Assembly: GCA_012103255.1 (NCBI GenBank)
Contig: WLXD01000003.1
Location: forward strand, 78,576-141,983
DNA: 63,408 bases
Direction: 5' to 3'
Source of the DNA: Acidobacteriota bacterium
Lineage (GTDB): Bacteria; Acidobacteriota; UBA890; WLXD01
Shown: positions 8,657 through 17,825 of the stretch, piece by piece
Numbering within the stretch: position 1 is the first letter of the stretch
Layout of the letters: each line of letters begins with the position of its first letter
Translations under genes and position numbers: made by a program
The notes under the pieces: generated by a model
Seen by the model: the letters and a program-made list of their open reading frames with translations, nothing else
Told to the model about the DNA's origin: nothing
The model's database searches: none

Positions 8657-9217
8657 TCACGCGTCCCGGGTGTCCACCCGGTCGCTCCTGAGCACGGCAT
8701 AGACGGCGTGATCTCGGAAGGATCCACCGACGAGGTGTGACTGCCGACGCACGCCTTCAAGGATCCCACCCACGCCCTCAGCTACGCGTCGCGACGGCGC
8801 GTTTTCAACTCGACACTGAAATTCGATTCGGTTGACACCTCGACCGAACAGGTAGTCGACGACGCGCTGCGTGGCGCGTCGGGCCAGGCCGCGCCGGCGC
8901 GAATCCGGCGTCAACCAGTAGCCCAGTTCGGCCACGTGGTGCGCAGGGTCGATCGACCAGCACACCACCCCGCCGCAAAGCGCGTCGGCATCCCAAAGAC
9001 CGAGATGGAACCCCTCATCGAGGCGCTCTCTCCGGATGAACCCCTCGATGAACGCCTCGGCCTCTGATTCCGAAGTGATTGCCGCGGACCAGCGCAGCCA
9101 CGGATCCAGTGCCGCGCGGTGCTCGGATATCGCCGCGTAAAGAGCCGGGGCATCGTCGCTCCGCAACGCAACGAGATCGGTGTTGTCTGGCCCCGGCAAC
9201 TTCAGTGCTCGCTCCAA
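8657..9217 (-). CDS. GNAT N-acetyltransferase of the RimJ/RimL type
   Basis: 186 residues. The order matches ribosomal-protein-serine acetyltransferase-like GNATs: N-terminal ALYAAISEHRAALDPWLRW, a VCWSIDPAHHVAELGYWL strand, the acetyl-CoA loop RRRGLARRATQRVVDY, then RVENAPSRRVAEGVGG and a final strand with DHAVYAVL. The substrate cannot be told from sequence. It ends 13 bases from the convergent hydrolase and starts 4 bases after the stop of the large propeller-esterase gene on the same strand, so the two are likely an operon. Confidence 0.85.
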   Translation of the reverse strand: MERALKLPGPDNTDLVALRSDDAPALYAAISEHRAALDPWLRWSAAITSESEAEAFIEGFIRRERLDEGFHLGLWDADALCGGVVCWSIDPAHHVAELGYWLTPDSRRRGLARRATQRVVDYLFGRGVNRIEFQCRVENAPSRRVAEGVGGILEGVRRQSHLVGGSFRDHAVYAVLRSDRVDTRDA

Positions 9218-9220
9218 GCG

Positions 9221-11638
9221 CTACCGATCCGTGGGCAAGATCGCGCGGAGCATCACATCGGCGCGATTCCTCCAACTGACCCAGTCATGAGAGTCCGGAG
9301 CTGCGCCACCAGCAACATCGAACCCCTGTGCCAGGAACAGGTCGCGTAGAGCCGGCGTGATGTCGCGGAAATCCATCTGTTCATGCGGACTGTGCAGGTC
9401 GTAGATTCCCCAGTCGATGTATACACGCAGCGGACGCTCGCTGGCCGGGCGAAGGAACTGCTGCTCGATCATGTCGAGTGCATCTTCCAGGATGATCGGC
9501 GTGTGCAGGCCGAGACCCGATGTCATTTCGGGCCTTACGAACGCCGCCACGATAGCGATCATCCCACCTCGCCCCCCGCCAACGCCCACGCGACCTCGCG
9601 ACTCCGCGATCGTCCGATATTTCGCGTCAACGGCGGGAATGAGCTCGTCGGCCCACATGGCGATGTACGGTGCGCCTCCGCCCGGCGGCGTCGGAGTGAA
9701 TACCGCCATCACTGGCGCCATCCCATCGGCAATCAGATTGTCGAGGCTCAACGCCACGGCGCTAAACTCCTCTGGCGTCGACCCGTGGTAGTACACGACC
9801 GGATACCGCTCATTGGAATCGGCATATCCGGCCGGCAGATACACCCGGTAGGTCGCTTCACCCATCGCTGTCGTTTCAAAGGTCAGCGTCTCGACGCTGC
9901 CACGTGCCAGGCCCGGATCCGGGCCACGCAGATGCGGAGGCAATGTCCATCCGGGCATCCTGAGGTCCGACAAAGGAATGCCCGAGCCGTCACGACTCCA
10001 GTTGAAGACATCATTCAGAATCGTGGTGCGGGTCTGCAGCGGGTTGTGTGGATCGAGCATCGGCTCTGTGTCAGGCACGAATACGTAACCCACACGCGAC
10101 TCGGGATGAATCCGCGTTGAAAAGTAGAACATGTCGGTTTCGCCTATCCGCACCATCGGCGCTTCCTGGCGCATGCCGATGAAGTCGCCCGCAATCGCCG
10201 GAGCTTCGGCGTCCCCGCGGTAGACGAAGTGGACGAGGTCATCCCCCTCGACCAGCGGCAGGCTGGGAGCGTCAGCGAAGAAGGCGTCGACCAGTTCGAC
10301 AGGCGCATCCGAAGCCTCGATCGACCGCACGAGGCGACCGAAGGCCCCGTCGCCCGGATCGATACTCCGCGGCGCGACGTTGCTCATCTTGGCAGCCGGC
10401 GCACTGCCGCCACCGTGCAGATCCACCCGAACCACTTCATCGAGGCTGCGTACGAAGAGGTCGCCTTCCGCATAGCTCGGCGCGGTCCAAACGAGCTTGT
10501 CGAAGATCGGTGCGTTAGCCAGTTCCTGGTAGCCATCCGCGCTCGCACGAGCCAGGTGGAGAGTCCCTTCCTTGGTCAGAATCACCAGAGTGTCGCCAAC
10601 AACGGATATGAAGCCGTCGCCGGGCGCTCGCGACCGCCACACCCGCTCGCCAGTCGAGGCATTGACGCATGTGAAGATGCGGCTGTTGTAGCCGTACAAA
10701 TAGCCGTCGTGATACACGCTCGGCGAGTAGCTGCGCCGTAGCGTTCGGTCGAGCCAGATTTGCTCCACCCCCGTCCCGGTCGAACCCTCGTTCACACCGA
10801 GCATCTTGGACTCTTCCGACGTGTGGGTGATGAAGATACGTCCATCGCCTGCGCCCACCGGCACCAATGAGCTCTCCCCCATGATCCCGCCGCCCTCGTG
10901 GGCGTACTCCCAGATCACTTCGCCGCTGGCCGGATCGATGCCGAAGATGGTCTCATCGGCGGCCGCCACGACTGTTCGCGCTCCCGCCAGGGTCAGCACA
11001 ACCGGTACCTGGTACTCCACCAGTTCCGTGCCCACACGCCAGCGTTCGACACCCGTCGCGAGATCCAATCCCAGCACCGAACCGGCCTCGCCGCCGGCTT
11101 GAACGACCAGCGTTCCGTCGACGACGAGCGGCGACGTGGCGAAGCCGTAGAACGGGCGCTCGGCCCCGAAGTCGTCCACCAGGTTCACCGACCAGACCGG
11201 TTCTCCATCTCGCAGATCGAGGGCCACGAGATTGCCCCAGGCGCCCAATCCAACGACGAAGTTGCCGTGAACAACCGGTGTCGATATCGGACCAGTCCAT
11301 GATCCCTCGCGACCCGGATGGGTCGGCCCCACAGCCCGACGCCAGAGCTCGTCACCGGTTGCGGAATCGAGTCCCAGAAGGAACTGGGTCTCATCACTCT
11401 CGGCCATCGTCACGGCCACGCCGCCAACCACGGAGATCCCCGAATAGCCGCTACCCACCGGCATGCGCCACACAACGGTCAACTCGAGCGCGTCGGCATC
11501 GATCGTCGCCGCGGCCACGCCCGTCCCGGCCACTCCCCGGAAGCCAGGCCATTCGTCCTGTCCGGCGGCTGTGCTCGTCAACGACGCCGCCATGGCGAAC
11601 GTCGCCACTCGCAGCCCTACCCCGTAATACCGCTTCAT
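9221..11638 (-). CDS. Secreted PQQ-like beta-propeller fused to an esterase domain with a missing nucleophile
   Basis: 805 residues with a signal peptide (residues 1-26). Residues about 28-410 form a PQQ-type eight-blade repeat: repeated ATGDELWRR, DLRDGEPVWSV and PASGEVIWEYA units. From about 460 a CBM48-like linker leads to an enterochelin-esterase-like domain with a VYLPAGYADSNERYPVVYYHG strand. At the usual G-x-S-x-G-G elbow the protein has GGGRGG (687-692), so the nucleophile Ser is Gly689; the terminal SHDW His is kept. The domain is therefore probably non-catalytic, perhaps carbohydrate or ligand binding. It is the first gene of a probable operon with the GNAT. Confidence 0.75.
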   Translation of the reverse strand: MKRYYGVGLRVATFAMAASLTSTAAGQDEWPGFRGVAGTGVAAATIDADALELTVVWRMPVGSGYSGISVVGGVAVTMAESDETQFLLGLDSATGDELWRRAVGPTHPGREGSWTGPISTPVVHGNFVVGLGAWGNLVALDLRDGEPVWSVNLVDDFGAERPFYGFATSPLVVDGTLVVQAGGEAGSVLGLDLATGVERWRVGTELVEYQVPVVLTLAGARTVVAAADETIFGIDPASGEVIWEYAHEGGGIMGESSLVPVGAGDGRIFITHTSEESKMLGVNEGSTGTGVEQIWLDRTLRRSYSPSVYHDGYLYGYNSRIFTCVNASTGERVWRSRAPGDGFISVVGDTLVILTKEGTLHLARASADGYQELANAPIFDKLVWTAPSYAEGDLFVRSLDEVVRVDLHGGGSAPAAKMSNVAPRSIDPGDGAFGRLVRSIEASDAPVELVDAFFADAPSLPLVEGDDLVHFVYRGDAEAPAIAGDFIGMRQEAPMVRIGETDMFYFSTRIHPESRVGYVFVPDTEPMLDPHNPLQTRTTILNDVFNWSRDGSGIPLSDLRMPGWTLPPHLRGPDPGLARGSVETLTFETTAMGEATYRVYLPAGYADSNERYPVVYYHGSTPEEFSAVALSLDNLIADGMAPVMAVFTPTPPGGGAPYIAMWADELIPAVDAKYRTIAESRGRVGVGGGRGGMIAIVAAFVRPEMTSGLGLHTPIILEDALDMIEQQFLRPASERPLRVYIDWGIYDLHSPHEQMDFRDITPALRDLFLAQGFDVAGGAAPDSHDWVSWRNRADVMLRAILPTDR

Positions 11639-11697
11639 GAAGCTACCCCGTTGGAAAAGTGTCGCTGTTGTTTTCTAGGTGAGGAGAATCGACGGAC

Positions 11698-12120
11698 CTA
11701 AGACACCTCGCCGAACGCCTCGATCTCTCGCACATAGGCTGCGTCGAACTGCAGCGATTCCAGGAGTCTGGCCAGTTGCGCAGCGTAGGCCGGGTTCGTG
11801 CCGGCGAGACCAAGATCTCGAGGCAGGTTGTAGCAGTCGGCCTCGTAGGTCTCCCCAGTGTCGAGCACCTCTACCTGTACGGACTCCCGCACGTATTCGG
11901 AAACGCTGGGCTCGGCGTAGAGCGCATCTGCCTCGTCGTCGCTGAGCTCCATCACAACCCCAAAGGCCCGGCTAGAAGCCGACTGCAGCAGGGTCGCCCG
12001 CTCGCCAATATGGATCCGATAGTCGCGCAACACCGCTCGCGCGACGACGGTTGGGTGGAGCCCCTGATCGGTGAGCAGAGATCGATCCATGAAGAGACCG
12101 TAGAAGAAGATCTTGCGCAT
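11698..12120 (-). CDS. Gamma-glutamylcyclotransferase-like protein
   Basis: 140 residues. The N-terminal FFYGLFMD matches the YGS-type substrate-binding loop of the GGCT/AIG2-like fold, followed by VLRDYRIHIGERATLL and a strand FGVVMELSDDEADAL typical of the family. These small cytoplasmic enzymes act on gamma-glutamyl amines or peptides; several members have no known substrate. It is alone on the minus strand, 59 bases upstream of the propeller-esterase gene's start. Confidence 0.7.
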   Translation of the reverse strand: MRKIFFYGLFMDRSLLTDQGLHPTVVARAVLRDYRIHIGERATLLQSASSRAFGVVMELSDDEADALYAEPSVSEYVRESVQVEVLDTGETYEADCYNLPRDLGLAGTNPAYAAQLARLLESLQFDAAYVREIEAFGEVS

Positions 12121-12379
12121 AGTTCCCGAATTGTCGCCTCAGGGGGAATCGACGTGTCCGCCTCACCATCGTTGATGATCGAAGTGTGCGGCGCAACTAC
12201 TTGGCGCTGCCTATCGGGAGCCGCGGCTGTGGCGATGCTCGCAGGGGGCTACGCCTGTCGCTGGCGACCCCAGGCGGCCTGGTGTCATGCTCAACGAACT
12301 GTCCGAGTCAGCTGGAACGATGCGACATGACTCCCAGTCCGCAGCGTCCCGGTCGAACCCATCGCAGGAGAGCACGCTC

Positions 12380-13162
12380 GTGTCCAGACTATGCCTCAGC
12401 GCAGGGCTAGTCCTCTTCGTGCTGGCGTCGAGCGCTGCGCCACAGGCGCCTGGGGTTGTCGTCGACGTTGAGCACGACGGGCGCGACGTCACGGTGTGGG
12501 TGAACGGAGTTCCCGTCTCGCATTCGGCAGTCGGGATGAGTCCGCATCGGCTGGAGCTTCAGCCGTTTCTCATGAACGGCGCGAACGAAGTACGCATCGA
12601 GTGGCGTCGAATGCAGGAAGAAGCACGAGCGCTCTCTGCCGCAGTCCAGCTGATCGGCGTGGAGGGCGACGTCGAACTGGCGAGCATCTCGGGCATCAGC
12701 GACGACACGATCGGGGGCACCTACGGCCAGACGCTGCACTTCGCACAGGCGTTCGATCGCCCGTGGGCGTGGACGCGCGCACCGATCGTCGAACTCAACG
12801 ACGACGATCGTGAACAGATCGGTAGCGCCGTGCTCGCTTTCCACTCCGCGTACGAGTCAGGCGACGCCTCGCAGGCAGCAGAGTTGACGCGCCAGATGTG
12901 GACCGAACTTGCCGGCCATGATGAGACGGCGGCTGACCGCATGCGGCGCCGATACGAGGAGCACATGGCTTCGCCCGATTGGGACGTCGCTCCGCTCGCT
13001 CGTGAGGAGTTGCGCTTCGAATCGTTCGGCCGACTCGTGCGCGTGTGGAGAAACGGGCAGCTGATACGTGTCGCCGGAGAGAGCCGTCCCCGGCTGTCGC
13101 TGGACGGCCTCTACCTGGCGAAGATCGACGGCACCTGGACCATCGCGCGACCAGTTACCTGA
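12380..13162 (+). CDS. Secreted protein of unknown function
   Basis: 260 residues from a GTG at 12380, chosen because CAGGAG at 12365-12370 is correctly spaced and the product begins with a signal peptide (SRLCLSAGLVLFVLASSAA). The first third looks like a beta-sandwich (HDGRDVTVWVNGVPVSHS, FLMNGANEVRIEW). The middle has a helical stretch with SAYESGDASQAAELTRQM, and the end has LVRVWRNGQLIRVAGESRP followed by a TWTIARPVT strand. I recognise no family. It converges with the FAD monooxygenase gene. Confidence 0.6.
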   Translation: MSRLCLSAGLVLFVLASSAAPQAPGVVVDVEHDGRDVTVWVNGVPVSHSAVGMSPHRLELQPFLMNGANEVRIEWRRMQEEARALSAAVQLIGVEGDVELASISGISDDTIGGTYGQTLHFAQAFDRPWAWTRAPIVELNDDDREQIGSAVLAFHSAYESGDASQAAELTRQMWTELAGHDETAADRMRRRYEEHMASPDWDVAPLAREELRFESFGRLVRVWRNGQLIRVAGESRPRLSLDGLYLAKIDGTWTIARPVT

Positions 13163-13177
13163 GTCGCGTCGCTGCGA

Positions 13178-14401
13178 TCAAGCATCCTGGACGGATCCCC
13201 CACCGGCGACTCGCTCCGGTCGGAGTCCCCAGCCGATGATGCGTGCCGGAATGTCGCGCAGGACCGGAAGTGCGGTGAGAACGCGAACTGGGAGCGGCAA
13301 GCGGAACGGCCTGTCGTCGAGCGCGCGCTTCACCATCACGCGTTGAATCAACCCCTGGAACCGTTGAATCCAGCGCACTGGCAGTTCTCGGCGCGCCTGC
13401 ACGCGAGCCAGATCTGCCTCCGTCAGCGTTCCACCCAGGAGTGGGTCGGCAAGCAGGTTGGCAGTCGCCACCGCGTCCTGAATGGCGTAGTTGATCCCGA
13501 CGCCGCCAATAGGTGACATGACATGCGCGGCATCGCCGATCGCTAGGAAGCCATCCCGGTGCCATGTCGGAATACGGCTCGACTCGACAGACAAGTGGTG
13601 CGCCTGCTTCCAGTTCTGGATCGAGTCCACGCGATCCCCTAGTTCCGGGACCAGTAGCCGGATGGAATCACGCAGCACTTCGAGCCCCTGGTCGCGGACC
13701 GTACGAGCATCCCCCTTGAGAATCACGTAGCCGAGCTGCCACTCGTCCTGCCGCGCCAGCACCACGACGAGCCGACCAAGCCCGATTCTGAACCCGGCCT
13801 CGATCTCTTCGCCCTCGTCGCGCGGAAGGACAATCCACATCACGTCCATCGCCGCAGCGTTCTTGACGCGCTCGAACCCGGCGCGCTTCCGCATGCGAGA
13901 GCCGCGACCATCGGCCGCGACGGTCAGCGTCGCGCGAAGCTCCTCCCGTTCCCCATCACGCTCGTAGGCGACCCCGCACACGCGGCCTTCTTCGATCAGC
14001 AGCTCTTTGGCGCGGCAGCCGAGTCGCAGATCGAACGCCGGGTACTTGGCTGCTTCGTCCGCCAGAAGTTCGAGCAGGTGCACCTGCGGGATCATGGCGA
14101 TGTACGGGAACTTGACCCGAAGGCGGGAGAAGTCGGCGATCGCCGTCTCCTCACCACCGCTCTGCAACACCATGCGCTGCATCTTCGCGTGGTCGATTTC
14201 CAGACATGCCTGCGCAAGACCGAGATCGTCGAGCATCTCGAGTGTCGAGGGGTGCACAGTGTCGCCGCGAAACGCGCGGTCGAAGTCGTCGTGCGCCTCG
14301 AGCAGAGTGGTCGGGATTCCCCTGCGCGAAAGCAGGAGCCCCAACACCAGCCCCGCGGGTCCACCCCCGACAATGCAGCAGCGGCACTCGGACGAGGTCA
14401 T
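13178..14401 (-). CDS. FAD-dependent aromatic-type monooxygenase
   Basis: 407 residues. The Rossmann FAD motif VGGGPAGLVLGLLLSRRG is at about 10-27, the DG motif TVAADGRGSRMRKRAG at about 158-173, and the second FAD motif FLAIGDAAHVMSPIGGVG at about 285-302. This is the UbiH/PHBH class A flavoprotein layout. Such enzymes hydroxylate aromatic or polyketide substrates with NAD(P)H; the substrate is unknown. It lies 7 bases downstream of the VOC gene and may be co-transcribed with it and the small conserved gene before it. Confidence 0.85.
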   Translation of the reverse strand: MTSSECRCCIVGGGPAGLVLGLLLSRRGIPTTLLEAHDDFDRAFRGDTVHPSTLEMLDDLGLAQACLEIDHAKMQRMVLQSGGEETAIADFSRLRVKFPYIAMIPQVHLLELLADEAAKYPAFDLRLGCRAKELLIEEGRVCGVAYERDGEREELRATLTVAADGRGSRMRKRAGFERVKNAAAMDVMWIVLPRDEGEEIEAGFRIGLGRLVVVLARQDEWQLGYVILKGDARTVRDQGLEVLRDSIRLLVPELGDRVDSIQNWKQAHHLSVESSRIPTWHRDGFLAIGDAAHVMSPIGGVGINYAIQDAVATANLLADPLLGGTLTEADLARVQARRELPVRWIQRFQGLIQRVMVKRALDDRPFRLPLPVRVLTALPVLRDIPARIIGWGLRPERVAGGGSVQDA

Positions 14402-14408
14402 GGCTCAG

Positions 14409-14813
14409 CTAGTCGCTCTTGTTCTTGTCGTCCCAGAGCTTGGGCTCCCAGAGCTCCACCTTGTTGCCGTCCGGATCCATGATCCAGGCGAAATTCCCGT
14501 TCTCGTGCGACTCGGGACCGCGAATCGCCTCGACACCGCCGGCACTCAACTGCTCCAGGAACTCGGCCAGGTTGTCGACTCGGTAGTTGATCATGAACGA
14601 GGACGTACTGGGACTGAACCACTCGCTGTCCTTCTCGGCGACATGCCAGACGGTGAGTCCCTGATCCTCGGCCTTGTCCTGCTGCCATTCGAAGACGGCG
14701 CCGCCAAAGTCTTCCAGCTTGATACCAAGGTGCTTCTGGTACCACGCCGCCAGTGCGGCGCTGTCGCCTGTGCTCTTGAAGAACACTCCCCCTACTCCGG
14801 TGATCCGCGCCAT
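14409..14813 (-). CDS. VOC-family (glyoxalase/bleomycin-resistance fold) protein
   Basis: 134 residues with the paired beta-alpha-beta-beta-beta modules of VOC proteins: VGGVFFKSTGDSAALAAWYQ, a central NYRVDNLAEFLEQL, then FAWIMDPDGNKVELWEP, where the late Glu is the usual metal ligand. A metal-dependent lyase, dioxygenase or resistance role cannot be distinguished. Its start overlaps the preceding small gene by 22 bases and the monooxygenase gene follows 7 bases later, which suggests a three-gene operon. Confidence 0.85.
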   Translation of the reverse strand: MARITGVGGVFFKSTGDSAALAAWYQKHLGIKLEDFGGAVFEWQQDKAEDQGLTVWHVAEKDSEWFSPSTSSFMINYRVDNLAEFLEQLSAGGVEAIRGPESHENGNFAWIMDPDGNKVELWEPKLWDDKNKSD

Positions 14814-15157
14814 GGTTCTCCTCCCCTAGTTGTCCGCTCGAGGCGGGTGTGCTCACCGTTGTCGTCAGGCCAGACTCGTGCGTCGGCGTTGTCCAGCTTG
14901 AAGGGTGCCAATCCCCTGTGATCCGGGAGCCAGCCCTCGGCAAGACCGAGTTCGATCGCCCGGCGCACGACCGCCGGCGTGATCCGTCGGGGGGCGTCCG
15001 GATCGATTCCGTACGACACATACGCTTGGAGCCGCTGAGCCGGCTGGGCCTCGCCTTCGACGACGATCACCATGTAGCCGTCATCCGGAGAGACCACCCA
15101 TCGATAGGAATCGCCTCCGACCGCGATCCTCCTTGAGCCCTTCTTGGCCAGTGCCAT
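14792..15157 (-). CDS. Small conserved cytoplasmic protein of unknown function
   Basis: 121 residues from the ATG at 15157, which has a strong GGAGGAGGGG Shine-Dalgarno just upstream; longer starts in the frame lack this. The N-terminus KKGSRRIAVGGDSYRWVVSP forms a probable beta-hairpin, followed by VVRRAIELGLAEGW and a short C-terminal strand. I have seen similarly built short proteins in many genomes but know no function. It overlaps the VOC gene and is divergent from the tandem GNAT gene. Confidence 0.65.
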   Translation of the reverse strand: MALAKKGSRRIAVGGDSYRWVVSPDDGYMVIVVEGEAQPAQRLQAYVSYGIDPDAPRRITPAVVRRAIELGLAEGWLPDHRGLAPFKLDNADARVWPDDNGEHTRLERTTRGGEPWRGSPE

Positions 15158-15267
15158 GTCCCCTCCTCCGATAACGTTTGCGCATACTATCGTGCGTCCG
15201 GGGCCACCAGGATAATTGATTCTGGCCAATCGACGCCTTGCCACTTCTTTCTTCTGGAGACGCGCCA

Positions 15268-16077
15268 ATGGTGTCGATGCACCGCTGCTCCGACCTGTCG
15301 GAACTCGACGACCTGAAGACGGCGTACCTCCAGAGTCTCGTCGCACCCATGGACGGGATGTGGGAGGCAGGTTTCGTCCCTCAGGCCAAACACTGGAAAC
15401 TCAAAGTTCGCGATCAGCCAGCCGGATTCTGCGCGATCACCGATGAAGGCGCCCTACTCCAGTTCTTCCTGCTGCCTGCGTTCGAAGCGGACGGAGCCGC
15501 CGTTCTACAGCACATCGCTGCTCAGGATTCTGTGAACAAGGCCGTCGTATCGACGATCGATCCGTTCTTCCTGTCCCTTTGTCTCGACGCGCACAAGCAG
15601 GTGTCTACCCATACGTACATGTACGAGCTCGGCCCAGACACCGAGACGGGTAACACGCTGAGGACGGGCGCCGAGTTTTCTCAGGTCAGCGCCGCCCAGC
15701 TGGACCGAACCGTGAACTTCCAGCGATCATGCCTCGGCGGTGACGAGAGTCTCACCGAGTGGCTTCGAGGCTATTCTGGCAACCTCATCGAGAGAGCGGA
15801 ACTCTTCGTCCTCCATCGCGGGGATGAGTGGATCGGACTGGGAGAATGCCGCAAGAGCGACTCACAGGAAGGCGTGGCAGACGTCGGGATGATGGTCTCG
15901 CACGAACACCGCCGGGAGGGATGGGCCACCGAGATCCTCAGGCGCCTCAAGAGCCGCGCAATGGAAGCTGATCTGCGACCGATCTGCTCAACCACGGTCG
16001 ACAATCCGGCGGCACAGAAGGCAATCATCAGGGCGGGCTTCGCGAGCCACCACCGGATCATGGACGTGTCGCTCTAG
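15268..16077 (+). CDS. Tandem GNAT-fold acetyltransferase
   Basis: 269 residues from the ATG at 15268, which has GGAGA at 15256-15260. The N-terminal half looks like a degenerate GNAT module (GFCAITDEGALLQFFLLP). The C-terminal half carries a clearer acetyl-CoA site: VADVGMMVSHEHRREGWATE, then TTVDNPAAQKAIIRAGF. Two-module GNATs modify small molecules or proteins; the substrate is unknown. It is divergent from the small conserved gene. Confidence 0.72.
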   Translation: MVSMHRCSDLSELDDLKTAYLQSLVAPMDGMWEAGFVPQAKHWKLKVRDQPAGFCAITDEGALLQFFLLPAFEADGAAVLQHIAAQDSVNKAVVSTIDPFFLSLCLDAHKQVSTHTYMYELGPDTETGNTLRTGAEFSQVSAAQLDRTVNFQRSCLGGDESLTEWLRGYSGNLIERAELFVLHRGDEWIGLGECRKSDSQEGVADVGMMVSHEHRREGWATEILRRLKSRAMEADLRPICSTTVDNPAAQKAIIRAGFASHHRIMDVSL

Positions 16078-16110
16078 CCGGTCGCGGCGACCCTCATCAG
16101 GTGTTCCTAC

Positions 16111-16124
16111 GACATACGAATGTC
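16111..16124. promoter_or_regulatory. Dyad upstream of the retropepsin-like gene
   Basis: GACAT-ACGA-ATGTC, flanked by CTAC on the left and GTAG three bases beyond the right arm. It lies 56 bases before the ATG at 16180 and could be a repressor operator; no regulator is adjacent. Confidence 0.35.
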
Positions 16125-16179
16125 TTCGTAGTATCATTGCGACTCTTCCGCGTTCGCCCCGGCCCGCTTCGATCCCCTG

Positions 16180-17097
16180 ATGACCACCGCCATGACCAGC
16201 CCCAGGGGCACCGGGCTCATCGCTGCCTGCTCCCTTGTTCTCTTGGGTGCGCCGTCTCCGTCGATGATCCCGCAGGACCCGGTAACCGTGCCGGTCCGGC
16301 TGCAGCGCAATCAGATACTCGTTCAGGCGTATCTCGGCGAAAACGGGCCTTACTACTTCGCCCTCGACACGGCGATCTCACCCTCGGCTATCGACCTGAG
16401 CGTCGCGGATGAGTTGGGAATCGAGGTGCGGCGCGACCGACCCATCGCCGCCGCCGGCATCGGCAACGACCCCGTGCAGGTGTACCCGAGCTCGATCATC
16501 GACCTGGAGATCGGCGAGCAACGATTCGGATCAGTCGACGCCGTGGCGATGGACCTCGCGCCTCTAGCCGCGAGGCTCGGCTCGCCTCTTCACGGGATCC
16601 TCGGGCACAGCTTTCTCGCGTCGCGCTCCGTACGCATCGACTACCCCGGTCGACGTCTAACGATATGGGACGGTGCTGCGCAGCCACCCGAAGCCGAGGC
16701 GGCCGTCTCAATGCCGCTGGAGCTACGGGGCACAGGGGTGATGCTCGACCCGGTGTTTCTGAATGAGCGGCCGCTGCGCCTGGTGCTCGACACCGGCGGC
16801 AGCATGGCCATGACCGTGGATCCCGGGGCGATCGAACGGCTCTCTTTGGATTCGCTGCGCGGCGCGGCCGAACCGGGCCAGGTGCGCGGCGCGCGCGGCC
16901 TCGCGGAGATCCTGGTGGCACGGGCCGACTCGATACGTATCGGGTCTCTGGAGGTGCCTGGGCTGGAGATCGCCTTGACCGATTGGAGCCAGGCGGCCGA
17001 CGGCACTCTTGGCAACGCATTCTTGCGCCATTTCGTGCTTACCCTCGACTACGTGAAGCGCCGTCTCTACATCGAAACAGGTGCCACTGCCGAGTAG
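16180..17097 (+). CDS. Secreted retropepsin-like aspartyl protease with two half-domains
   Basis: 305 residues with a signal peptide (ends near PSPSM). The first half has YYFALDTAISPSAI, where the usual DTG is DTA. The second half has LRLVLDTGGSMAM with an intact DTG, and ends with GTLGNAFLRHFVLTLDY, the family's typical terminal strand. Two aspartates in one chain suit a pepsin-like arrangement, but DTA in the first half may lower activity. The protein is likely periplasmic. Its stop is 30 bases from the end of a convergent gene. Confidence 0.75.
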   Translation: MTTAMTSPRGTGLIAACSLVLLGAPSPSMIPQDPVTVPVRLQRNQILVQAYLGENGPYYFALDTAISPSAIDLSVADELGIEVRRDRPIAAAGIGNDPVQVYPSSIIDLEIGEQRFGSVDAVAMDLAPLAARLGSPLHGILGHSFLASRSVRIDYPGRRLTIWDGAAQPPEAEAAVSMPLELRGTGVMLDPVFLNERPLRLVLDTGGSMAMTVDPGAIERLSLDSLRGAAEPGQVRGARGLAEILVARADSIRIGSLEVPGLEIALTDWSQAADGTLGNAFLRHFVLTLDYVKRRLYIETGATAE

Positions 17098-17127
17098 GAG
17101 CGTCACGGAGATGCTGGTCGCTCTGGC

Positions 17128-17577
17128 TCAGCGACCAACGTCTGGTAACTGGATCCTCGTGACCTCGTAGAGGCTCAAAGCAGTCGCGAAGCTTCGAGGC
17201 GGCAAGCCCGACCCGTCGTTCACGGCCAGAGTGAGAACGCCCAGCTCGACTTTTGCGATGGCGTAGACCACCTCGCCGATATCGGTCGTGTCTTCAGCTG
17301 TGTCGGTGATCGTGGCGTGTAGCTCTTGAGGCACGCCGCCGGTGGGCAAAGTGAAGGTTGCCTCGTACCAGAAGTCCTCGCGCGCGTGGAGGCGAATCGA
17401 ATCGCCCTCGATGGTCACCCTAATTCTGCCGGGCGGCCCCTTTCCTTCCCACGAACCCTGGAGCTGCTCCTGGTCGAAGGTAGCAGCGAGCTGTTCAGCC
17501 TGACCCACTTGCGACGAGAGAAGCGTCACCAAAGCGAGCACGGAGAACGCCCTGAACCCGAAACTCTTGCAGAACAC
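17128..17577 (-). CDS. Small secreted protein of unknown function
   Basis: 149 residues with a signal peptide (FSVLALVTLLSSQVGQAEQ). The mature part reads as a small beta-barrel: LQGSWEGKGPPGRIRVTIEG, HAREDFWYEATFTL, and IAKVELGVLTLAVNDGSG. The lipocalin-like SWEG start suggests a ligand-binding barrel, but this is only a resemblance. It is convergent with the retropepsin-like gene. Confidence 0.55.
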   Translation of the reverse strand: MFCKSFGFRAFSVLALVTLLSSQVGQAEQLAATFDQEQLQGSWEGKGPPGRIRVTIEGDSIRLHAREDFWYEATFTLPTGGVPQELHATITDTAEDTTDIGEVVYAIAKVELGVLTLAVNDGSGLPPRSFATALSLYEVTRIQLPDVGR

Positions 17578-17825
17578 GCAAACCTCTCGCGTTGATCGCC
17601 CTCGGACAGAGAGTGCGCTGCGAGGCTACTACACGGTCCAAGGTCGACCGGGAAGCCGATACCTCCCAACCAAGGCCGCCCGTGGCCGAGAAGCATGCGT
17701 GGTCGACGACGTCCCCTTGCGAAGCTTGCTGCCTAGGGCCTACGGTCGAACCGACCTCTTTGCCGCATCGCGTGCTGGGTCCGCGCTGCAGCAGCGCCCA
17801 TTCCAGGCCTGGAAACGAGGTAGCC

